The notes under the pieces are model-generated. The model was given only the letters and a program-made list of their open reading frames with translations, ran no database searches and was not told the origin of the DNA. Shown here one piece after another: positions 1-7,138 of a DNA stretch of 64,000 nt (its first letter is position 1; each line of letters starts with the position of its first letter). Origin of the DNA: RYN-230 sp963723595 (lineage in GTDB: Bacteria > Actinomycetota > Actinomycetes > Streptosporangiales > Streptosporangiaceae); assembly GCA_963723595.1 (NCBI GenBank), contig CAVRRQ010000006.1:806001-870000 (forward strand). Direction: 5' to 3'. The translations under genes were made by a program, and so were the position numbers.

Positions 1-1212
1 GACCCGGCCTCGCCGCACCGGGAGTTCTACGTCTGGGCCGACCCGGCCCCGGACGGCGGGCCCCCGAACAACTGGCTGGCCGCGACCGGCGCGCCGGCCT
101 GGACCCTGGACAAGGCCAGCGGCCAGTACTACCTGCACAACTTCCTGCCCAGCCAGCCCGACCTGAACTGGTGGAACCCCGCCGTGCACCAGGCCTTCCA
201 GGAGATCCTGCGGTTCTGGTTCGACCGGGGCGTGGCCGGGTTCCGGATCGACGTGGCCCACGGGCTCTATAAGGACGCCCAGCTCCGCGACGACCCCCCC
301 GCCCCCGCGGGGGAACTGGTCCGCGGCCGGTTCGGGCTGGCCCAGGTGTACAGCGCCAACCGGCCTGAGTCGCACGGGGTGTTCCGCGACTGGCGGAAGA
401 TCGCCGAGAGCTACCCGGTACCCCGGGTGCTGCTCGGCGAGACCTGGGTCGGTGACCTGACCGCCCTAGCCGCGTTCCACGGCCAGGCGGACGAACTGCA
501 GCTCACCTTCAACTTCCCGTTCATCTTCTCCCCGTTCACCGCGGACGCGCTGTCCTCCGTGGTCGCCGAGTCCCTGGACAAGCTGCCCGCCGGGGAGTGC
601 GCGGTCTGGACCGCCTCCAACCACGACATCAGCCGGTTCCCATCCCGCTGGTGCGGCGGGGACGAGCGGCGCACCCGGCTGGGCCTGCTCGTGCTGGCCA
701 CCCTGCCCGGCACCCTCGTGCTGTACTACGGCGACGAGCTGGGCATGACCGACACGGACGTCCCGCCAGATCTGCTCCGCGACAAGATGCGGGCCGAGGC
801 CGGGGACAAGGAGAGCCGGGACCGCGCCCGGACCCCCATGCGGTGGGACTCCTCCCCGTCCGGGGGGTTCTCGGGTGACGATGTCCAGCCCTGGCTGCCG
901 TACGGGGACCACGCGCGCGGTTCCGTTGCGGAGATGCAAGCGGAACCATCGTCCATCCTGAACCTGTGCCGCGATCTGCTGGCGCTGCGGCGGAGGGAAT
1001 TCGCGGGCCAGCTGGCCAGCTACGAGCAGCTGCCGGCGCCGCGCGGGGTGTGGGCCTACGAGACGGGCGGCCTGACGGTCGTGGCCAACTTCAGCGACGA
1101 GCCGGCCACGCTGGACACCTCGCCGGGCGCGGTGCTGCTCACCACCGGCGAGGGCGCGATCGACGGCCTGGTGCTGCAGCCCTGGGCCGGGGTGATCGCC
1201 CGCTCCGCCTGA
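1..1212 (+). CDS. alpha-glucosidase / oligo-1,6-glucosidase, GH13 (5' partial)
   Basis: The frame is open from base 1 to the TGA at 1210-1212, so the N-terminus lies outside the window. It carries three GH13 signature regions: region II FRIDVAH with the nucleophile Asp at 250-252, region III LLGETW with the acid/base Glu at 439-441, and region IV SNHD with NHD at 619-627. Family members hydrolyse terminal alpha-1,4 or alpha-1,6 glucosides of malto- or isomalto-oligosaccharides in the cytoplasm. The C-terminal 100 residues look like the usual beta-sandwich domain C. No signal peptide can be judged. Trehalose synthase or sucrose hydrolase subtypes cannot be excluded, because the substrate-specific loop before region II is only partly present. 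Confidence 0.88.
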   Translation, partial: DPASPHREFYVWADPAPDGGPPNNWLAATGAPAWTLDKASGQYYLHNFLPSQPDLNWWNPAVHQAFQEILRFWFDRGVAGFRIDVAHGLYKDAQLRDDPPAPAGELVRGRFGLAQVYSANRPESHGVFRDWRKIAESYPVPRVLLGETWVGDLTALAAFHGQADELQLTFNFPFIFSPFTADALSSVVAESLDKLPAGECAVWTASNHDISRFPSRWCGGDERRTRLGLLVLATLPGTLVLYYGDELGMTDTDVPPDLLRDKMRAEAGDKESRDRARTPMRWDSSPSGGFSGDDVQPWLPYGDHARGSVAEMQAEPSSILNLCRDLLALRRREFAGQLASYEQLPAPRGVWAYETGGLTVVANFSDEPATLDTSPGAVLLTTGEGAIDGLVLQPWAGVIARSA

Positions 1213-1242
1213 GATCCGCCGCCCGGGACGTCTGGCGCCGGG

Positions 1243-2941
1243 TTACGGGCCGGACGTGGCCGGCGGGCCGGGCGTCCCGCTCGCGCCGGGCGTGCCGCTC
1301 ACGGTGGGGGCCGAGGTGGCCGACGGGGTCGCCACGGCCGAGGAGCCAGGCAGGTGCGGCGAGTTCAGCGCCGCCTGGTCGGCGAGCGCGATGGCCAGCT
1401 GGCCCATGGCGGTGGGGTGGAACGGCGCCGCGTCCCCGAGGCCCTGCACGTAGGGCTGGGTGGTGCACAGCTGGTGCCCGGTGAAGTCCGGCTTGACCGA
1501 GGTGAAGCCGAACTCGATGGCCCCCTTGGCCAGCACGGCGTTCAGGGTGGCCAGCCGCGAGCTGAGCGTGCGCATCTTGGCCGCGGTCAGGCCGACCCGG
1601 CTCAGGCAGCTCAGCTGCAGGTCGAACGGGTTGTAGTAGCGGTTGATGATGACCTGGGGGTGGCTGGGCAGCGCGGCGAGCTGGTCCAGCAGCTGGAGGT
1701 AGTTCCTGCTGAACGAGTGCAGCTGCTGCTGGAAGTAGGCGGTGGTGGCCTTGTCGTTGCAGGTCTTGGCGACCGCGCACAGGCGCAGCATGGCCGACCA
1801 GTCCAGGTCGTCCGCGCCCACGCTGACGACGACCGCGGACGCGTGCGTGGCCCGCTGCAGCGCATCGATCTGGGCCGACTCGGTCTCCCCGCCGCGCCCT
1901 TCCGGGCCGAGCAGGCCCTGGCTGATCGTGGCGCTGTTGCAGGCCAGGTTCATCACCTGCCAGCCGTTGGAGCGGGCCAGGTCCTCGGCGTAGGAGTCGG
2001 TGCTCCGCCCGCAGGCCTGGTCGGCGCGGGACGCGTCGCGGACGGCCGGGAGCCCGGCGCCCGCCGCGGTGGAGTCGCCGATCACGACCAGGCGGACCCC
2101 CGGCGGTACCGGGACTCCTTTCCTGGCGTCGGTGACCGTGCGCTCGCTGCCGACCAGCTGGCTGAGCGACCGGACCTGGCGCAGCGTGGACGGCGCGGTG
2201 TAGGCGGTCAGCATGATCGCGCCGAGGTTGATCACCTCGGTCAGGACCAGGCCGCCAGCCAGGAGTTTCAGGGTCGTTCTGTGCGGCAGGCGGCGCCAGC
2301 CGGCCAGGGCGCCGAGCAGGATCAGGGACCCCACCGCCGTCAGCCCGATCTCCCAGGCGAAGTAGTGCAGCCAGCCGCTGGCCAGCCGGTCACCCAGGAT
2401 CCGCTCGGCACCCGCCGGGCCCGCGCCCTGGACGAAGTTGGTCAGCTCGCTGTTGATGGTGATCTGGGTCAGCTGGAGGCGGGGGCGGACGGGGCCGAGA
2501 AACTGGATGTGGGTGGGCAGGCTCTGGCCGAACAGGTCGACTTCGCCGGGGCCGGAGAAGCTCAGGCTGGGCGCGGTCGTGCCGACCTTGATGACCTGCC
2601 CGGCGACGGTGACGGTCTGCAGGGGAGCGACTTTGAGGGCCACGCCGATCGCGACGGCGGCGGTGACCAGGGCGACGGCCAGCCAGATGAGCCCAGCGGG
2701 TGCGGCGGCCGGGGCGGCGGGCCAGGTCGCGGCTGAGCACTGATGGCTCCGGGCTGGGTCCCCGGCTGCCTGCGGCTTGCGGCGTGGCGGGGGCTTGGTC
2801 CGGGTTGCTCGCGGGGGGCCATGGTTCTGCGGTCGGGTGCGTCGGGCTCTGCGGCGCTGGTGCGCTGGGCTCGCGGACGGGCGTGGCAGGTTTCTGCGCT
2901 CCGGTGGCCGCTCCGGCGGCGCGCTGCCCGGGCCGCGTCAT
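1243..2941 (-). CDS. membrane-anchored SGNH/GDSL hydrolase (frame broken near 2692)
   Basis: The downstream frame (2643 to 1243) has two hydrophobic helices (IGLTAVGSLILLGALAGW and a following 22-residue helix) and then a GDSL/SGNH esterase domain. This domain has block I VVIGDSTAAGAG with the catalytic Ser, ACNSAT as block II, SVGADDL as block III and FHPT with the block V His. It ends in a Pro/Ser/Thr/Gly-rich tail. In this frame a further helix, LIWLAVALVTAAVAIGVAL, extends upstream of the first GTG but has no start codon before a stop. The neighbouring frame supplies an ATG at 2941 and a Pro/Ala-rich cytoplasmic segment ending RRTRW. Removing one C from CCC at 2692-2694 joins the two frames into about 565 residues. 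The likely role is hydrolysis of an ester on a cell-envelope lipid or glycan outside the membrane; the substrate is unknown. Confidence 0.72.
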
Positions 2942-3303
2942 GAAGCGCTGCGACCGCGGCCCGACGCGGCTGCAGATCCAGCAGTGAACCAGCCTGCCTG
3001 CGCCCCGCCATTGGAGCACAGAGCCTGCGTCCCGGCAGGGACCCAGACCGTCGCGCACGCCACCGACCATCGCCATAACTTCAACCGAAACTACCCGCCT
3101 GCGCGCCCGTGCGACACACGGTCTGAGGCGGTGCCGGGTCGTGGGCGCGCGTCACCCGCACACGCTCCAGGAGAGCCCACGCAGGGAACGCAAACGGCGA
3201 ACCGGGCGCCGGGCCCGGGGCCACGCGCCGTGGTATTCATGCGGGCGGATATCGCGCGCCTTACTCAAACGCCCCGCCTCGGAGGCGGGGCGTACGAGCG
3301 CAC
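2942..3303. other. intergenic region, no gene seen
   Basis: About 360 bases without a credible coding region; the reading frames here are shadow frames rich in Arg and Pro. It presumably contains the promoter of the SGNH hydrolase on the minus strand, but I see no convincing -35/-10 pair. Its right edge holds the hairpin described at 3267-3290. Confidence 0.5.
3267..3290 (-). terminator. intrinsic terminator after the 23-residue ORF
   Basis: An 11-bp GC-rich inverted repeat (CGCCCCGCCTC with its complement) with almost no loop. On the minus strand it is followed by TTTGAGT, just downstream of the stop codon of the small ORF at 3304-3375. Confidence 0.65.
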
Positions 3304-3375
3304 TTACCCGCTGAACCGTGGGTCGTAGTGCTCGTACCGATACTGCACGGACGGACGACCGTGACGCTTCGCCAT
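3304..3375 (-). CDS. 23-residue basic/aromatic small ORF, unknown
   Basis: Read on the minus strand, ATG at 3375 opens a 23-codon frame ending in TAA at 3306-3304. An extended Shine-Dalgarno sequence (GAGGAGGTG) lies 5 bases upstream of the ATG, one of the strongest in the window. A hairpin terminator follows the stop. The peptide starts MAKRHGRPSVQY and then has a Tyr/His/Asp-rich stretch (RYEHYDPRF). It has no hydrophobic segment, so it is neither a signal peptide nor a membrane toxin. I do not recognise it. A stand-alone small protein or a regulatory leader are both possible; the complete start/stop/terminator unit argues for a real gene. Confidence 0.55.
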   Translation of the reverse strand: MAKRHGRPSVQYRYEHYDPRFSG

Positions 3376-3468
3376 CACACCTCCTCAGCCGATTCGAGTA
3401 TGACACGGGACGGGTGCTGTGCCCTATTGAGTAACCGGCTGGCGAGAATGTCCGGTCAGGACCCGCGG

Positions 3469-3490
3469 GGTACAAGCCCGGGCTCGTACC
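3469..3490. promoter_or_regulatory. 22-bp near-perfect palindrome, possible operator
   Basis: Arms GGTACAAGCCC and GGGCTCGTACC, with one mismatch and no spacer. It lies about 95 bases upstream of the small ORF start on the minus strand and 170 bases downstream of the acetyltransferase stop. It could be a dimeric-regulator site or a cruciform; no poly-T follows, so an intrinsic terminator is less likely. Confidence 0.4.
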
Positions 3491-3659
3491 CAACCACCGC
3501 TAACCTGCGGCTACGGCCTGTACCCAGGTGGCGGCAGTGTCACCATGCAGTAAGCCCATTTCGATTTTGAGGTAGCTGATACTTGCTTTTCGGGAAGACG
3601 GCTTCGGTGGAATTGCCAACCGGGCGACCCGCGGAGGGCGACGATCGCCACGCTGCGAC

Positions 3660-4265
3660 TCAGCTGCAGTCAGCGCCGACCAGCTGCCTCTCCCTGAGCG
3701 GGTCCACCGTGAACCTGCCCGAGGCCTCCAAGTCAATCTCGCTGGTCGGCTTCTGGAACAGCGCCGCCGACGGATAACGCTTGACTTCGCACGCGGCGAT
3801 TCGGAGGAACCTGAAGCCTTTTTTTTCGTAGTAGTTGTGCAATGCCTCGTTAGTCGTCCACACGTCAATCCTGACCCATTGAGCATTCCAGTCACGCAAG
3901 GCCCGTGCGGCGGCCCAATCGATCAGCGCCGCCCCCATGCCCTCGCCCGCAACGTTCCGGGCAACGATCAACCGCGACACGTAGACTGCGTCCTCCCGTC
4001 GCTCTTTGGGTGCCCAGAGCATGTGGTTACCGTGTGGCCGGTAGGTGATGGTGCCGATGGTCTGGCCGTCTACCTCGGCGATCCAGGTGTTGCCGTTGCG
4101 CAGCCCCCGGCGCACCCGGCCATCCCGGGCCGCCCGGTCCGGCCAGGGCTGGGCCCATTGATCTGTTCCTTTGCCGCGCAGCCAGTCGGCGGCTTCGTCG
4201 ATCATGCCGACGATGGTGTCAAGGTCGTCCGCCGTTCCACGGCGTATGTGCGGGTTGTGTGTCAT
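3660..4265 (-). CDS. GNAT-family N-acetyltransferase
   Basis: 201 residues from ATG 4265 (MTHNPHIRRGTADDL). A 13-codon upstream extension in the same frame lacks a better ribosome binding site. The GNAT fold is visible: N-terminal alpha1 region, central strands with TIGTITYRP, the strand YVSRLIVARNVAG followed by the acetyl-CoA pyrophosphate loop GEGMGAALIDWA, and the C-terminal NEALHNYYEKKGFRF motif. The family transfers an acetyl group to an amine on a small molecule or protein; the acceptor is unknown. It lies 155 bases downstream of the GntR gene on the same strand and may be cotranscribed with it. GntR-GNAT pairs are common in actinomycetes, often near integrative elements, but no such element is visible here. 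Confidence 0.8.
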   Translation of the reverse strand: MTHNPHIRRGTADDLDTIVGMIDEAADWLRGKGTDQWAQPWPDRAARDGRVRRGLRNGNTWIAEVDGQTIGTITYRPHGNHMLWAPKERREDAVYVSRLIVARNVAGEGMGAALIDWAAARALRDWNAQWVRIDVWTTNEALHNYYEKKGFRFLRIAACEVKRYPSAALFQKPTSEIDLEASGRFTVDPLRERQLVGADCS

Positions 4266-4420
4266 GGCTCCGTGCCTTGGCTGGCCTGCGGGCGACACCA
4301 GCACGGTACGGTCACCGGCGTGGCGCGAAGGCGAGAGTTAGCGGGGGAACGAAATCAGCCCGCGAACCGCGGGAGCGGCAGCGGGGATAGCGGATGTGTG
4401 ACGTTTGCTTAACGAGGACA

Positions 4421-5245
4421 TCAGTCACCGCCCTCAAGCGTGACGGCTGGTCGATCCAGTTCCGCCTGCGGCGGATCTGCTACCTCGGCCGGCAGCGCGC
4501 CGACGTTGACCGCGAGCTGGTTGCGGTCTGCCGGGTAAACGCTGACGGTCAGCCGGACGGGCATTCCATGCGCGTCGAACGCGGTCCGCCTGGTCTCGAT
4601 GACGGAGACCCGGCCGTCGTCGGCCAGCCCGAAGAACCGGGCTTCGGGCCCGTCCGGCGCTCGTACCTTGATCGTGTCCCGGTAGCCCACCTGCTTGATA
4701 CCGACTGTTTCGCGCAGGTACTCGACCGCTCCTTCCTCGATATTGTTCGCCGCGATAAGGCGCGTCGCACCTTGCTCGACCAGGCTCAGGGGATAGAAGG
4801 AGGTCTGCAGCGACCAGGGCATGCCGTCGATGCGGTACTGCTGGTGCCTGCTCACGACCGTCGCCCTCGGTTCCGGGCGCAGTTCTGCGTGCAGGTCCGG
4901 GTCGGCCACCTGGATCTCAACCCGGGGCAGGGTGGCGTCGGGACTCCGGAGTTTGGCCTTCACATCGCGGAGGTAGGGCCCGCTCTCACCGGCTTCTGGA
5001 TTCCCGGTCAGCGTGGTGATGAAGGGAACGATCTTTTGCACCACGAAGGTGCCCTGGCCCGGCCGGGTCTCCACCAGCCCCCGGGTAATAAGCAGCTTGA
5101 TGGCATCACGGACGGTGTTACGCGACGCGTTGTACTTCTCCCGGAGTTCCAGTTCGGTCCGAAGCTGGGCTCCCGGCGCTAGCTCGCCGGCCTCGATCTG
5201 GCGGCGGAGATCCTCGGCGATCTGCCGGTACATGGGGTCAACCAC
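4421..5245 (-). CDS. GntR/HutC-family transcriptional regulator with UTRA domain
   Basis: 274 residues from GTG 5245. Residues 1-70 form the GntR winged helix (MYRQIAEDLRRQIEAGEL, then the recognition helix SRNTVRDAIKLL and wing GQGTFV). Residues about 95-250 match the UTRA effector-binding fold (QYRIDGMPWSLQTSFYPL and VSVIETRRTAFDAHGMPV). HutC-subfamily members bind sites related to GTCTAGAC and are released by a small-molecule ligand. A cluster of three CTAG tetramers lies at 5401-5433 upstream of the gene, making autoregulation likely. The ligand is unknown. Confidence 0.88.
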   Translation of the reverse strand: MVDPMYRQIAEDLRRQIEAGELAPGAQLRTELELREKYNASRNTVRDAIKLLITRGLVETRPGQGTFVVQKIVPFITTLTGNPEAGESGPYLRDVKAKLRSPDATLPRVEIQVADPDLHAELRPEPRATVVSRHQQYRIDGMPWSLQTSFYPLSLVEQGATRLIAANNIEEGAVEYLRETVGIKQVGYRDTIKVRAPDGPEARFFGLADDGRVSVIETRRTAFDAHGMPVRLTVSVYPADRNQLAVNVGALPAEVADPPQAELDRPAVTLEGGD

Positions 5246-5301
5246 GGTACCTCCCAGAGATCCCAGCCACCCCAGCAGATGGGCTGGCTGGACTCGAAAG
5301 G

Positions 5302-5326
5302 ATCATACCCATTATCTGCGTCCTCA
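5302..5326 (-). promoter_or_regulatory. putative sigma70-type promoter of the GntR gene
   Basis: On the minus strand TATGAT (5307-5302) is a near-consensus -10, preceded after 16 bases by TTCTGA as a weak -35. The predicted start near 5295 gives a 50-base leader to GTG 5245. Confidence 0.45.
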
Positions 5327-5397
5327 GAATCTTTGGGATGCATTGGGTTTAGGTCCCTTGTGGGAGGCTATAAACCCTGTAGTACCAAAGGTTGGGA

Positions 5398-5434
5398 TGA
5401 CTAGAATGGCTAGATCCATTGGACTGAGTCTAGC
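5398..5434. promoter_or_regulatory. CTAG-cluster, candidate GntR operator
   Basis: CTAG, a rare tetramer in this GC-rich DNA, occurs at 5401, 5410 and 5430 within 33 bases, inside ACTAGAATGGCTAGATCC and AGTCTAGCAG. These resemble half sites of the HutC-subfamily consensus. The cluster lies between the GntR promoter and the small membrane protein gene, so either or both could be regulated. Confidence 0.4.
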
Positions 5435-5566
5435 AGTACCTCTGCTTGGGCGCACATGGATCAGTCAGCTAGGCCCCCACACCTGCCTCACCCGGTCACC
5501 CATACCGGCGATGAGGACAGCAGGACGGCGGTACCTCCCGCCGAAGGCCGCAAGGAAGGGGACCCC

Positions 5567-5794
5567 ATGGCCACCATCGTCATCGTCGGACTCGTGATCT
5601 TCTTCTTCGGAGCCGCGATCGGCGGCATCCTCATCGTGAGCTTGGGCATCCAGCGCGAGGAGCGGAATTTTTCGCTGACCCGCCAGGCCCCGGGCCAGGT
5701 GAGCCTGGGAACCCGCCGCGTGACCGGCCTCTACGTCCGCCGCCGGACTGACCTTTCTCCTTCGCTGGCCCGGCGGGAGGACACGCTCGTCTAG
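5567..5794 (+). CDS. small single-pass membrane protein, unknown
   Basis: 75 residues. ATG 5567 is preceded by AAGGAAGGGGA, a strong ribosome binding site, which fixes the start over a longer frame beginning at 5456. Residues 3-26 are one hydrophobic helix (VIVGLVIFFFGAAIGGILIV), and the rest is a basic cytoplasmic tail (RREDTLV at the end). I know similar tiny membrane proteins in actinomycetes but no function. It stands alone downstream of the divergent GntR gene and may be a target of it. Confidence 0.65.
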   Translation: MATIVIVGLVIFFFGAAIGGILIVSLGIQREERNFSLTRQAPGQVSLGTRRVTGLYVRRRTDLSPSLARREDTLV

Positions 5795-5999
5795 CCGGCG
5801 CAGGGCCAGGCCGGCCGGGGCCGCGGGGACCCGGCCGGCCTGCCAGCGGGGGGCGTCCGCGCCGCATCATCCGGGGGCATGGTGCGGCGCGGATCGCTGT
5901 CCGCGCCCGCCCGGCGATCCGGGCGCCGGGTCTGGCCGGGCGGTCCCGGTCCCGGCAGGTCAGCCGGACCGCACGGTCCCGAACACTAAGCTCGGTAGC

Positions 6000-7138
6000 G
6001 TGCAAGACTCCGCAACTCCCGGCCCTTATCCCTGGCCCCCGCAATCGGCCACCGGCGTGGGCTCCATGCCCGGCACCGACCCGCTCGGGGCCATCCGGCT
6101 CATCCTCGATGAGCTCCCGGACCTGCCTCACCTGGTCGAGCTCCCGGACCGCGGCGTGGGCGCGGACATGATCGGCCGGACCGCGGGCCTGCTGATCGAC
6201 CTGCCGGTGGACACGACCACCCGCGGCTGGCGTCTCGCCGACCGCCCGGGCCGGGACCTGCGCCGCGCGCAGTCCCTGCTGGCCCGGGACCTGGACGCGC
6301 TGGAAGAGGCGGCCGACGGCTACCAGGGCGCGCTGAAGCTGCAGGTCTGCGGGCCGTGGACGATGGCGGCCAGCCTCGAGCTGGCCCGCAGCCAGGAGCC
6401 CGTGCTGTCCGACCCCGGGGCGCTGCGGGACCTGACCACGTCGCTGGCCGAGGGGGTGGCCGCGCACGTGGCCGGGGTGGCGGCCCGGGTGCCCGGCGCA
6501 CGGCTGCTGCTCCAGGTGGACGAGCCCTCGCTGCCCGCGGTGCTGGCCGGCGAGGTGCCGAGCGCCAGCGGGTTCAACCGGGTCCGCGCCGTCGAGGAGG
6601 CCGACGCCGTGCCGGGCCTGCGCGCGGTGCTGTCCGCGACGACGGCTCCCACGCTCGTGCACTGCTGCGGAATGTCGGCCCCGGTTGGCATCATCAGGGG
6701 AGCGGGCGCGGACGGGGCGGGGATCGACCTTGGCGTGCTGCGCCGCGGGGAGGAAGAGGTGCTGGCGGAGGCGGTCGAGGCGGGCTTCGGGATCTTCGTG
6801 GGCGCGGTGCCTGCCACGCCGGTGCCAGCCGCCCCGCGTCCGCACCGGCCAGGCCGCGGGCCAACGGCCCCGCGGCGGGCGCTACTTCTCCGCAACGGAA
6901 CCGTTCAGGCACACTCCCCGACGCCAAGGCCACCGCCGACCGGGTCGTGGAGTTGTGGCGCCGGATGGGATGGCCAGCCGGCCGCACGCCCGGTGCGGCC
7001 GGTGTCGCGGCCCAGGTGGTGATCACCCCGGGCTGCGGTCTGGCCGGCGCCCCGCCGGAGTACGCCCGGGCCGCGCTGGCCTGCTGCCGCGAGGCGGCCC
7101 GGATGCTCCCCGAGCTGATCGAGGAGGAGGCACCGTGA
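6000..7138 (+). CDS. MetE C-terminal-domain-like protein (cobalamin-independent methionine synthase family), frame broken near 6810-6900
   Basis: GTG 6000 opens a frame with MetE-like features: GVGSMPGTDPLGA near the start, KLQVCGPWTM, LLLQVDEPSLP and LVHCCGMSAP, where His-Cys would be zinc ligands. It is about 350 residues, the size of the single-domain actinobacterial proteins usually encoded just before ligA. After VGAVPAT (about 6815) the frame turns Arg/Pro-rich. The expected C-terminus (ATADRVVELWRRMGW, QVVITPGCGLAGAPP) continues in the next frame to TGA 7136-7138. A one-base loss between about 6810 and 6900 explains this. The stop overlaps the GTG of ligA, so the two are translationally coupled. 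Catalysis with homocysteine is a family inference; these short proteins lack the N-terminal folate-binding half of MetE. Confidence 0.72.

Noticed and set aside
2390..3076. Separate 228-residue gene upstream of the SGNH hydrolase
   Set aside because: Only its first 70-80 residues look coding; they join in register to the hydrolase after removing one base, and the remainder is Arg-rich shadow.
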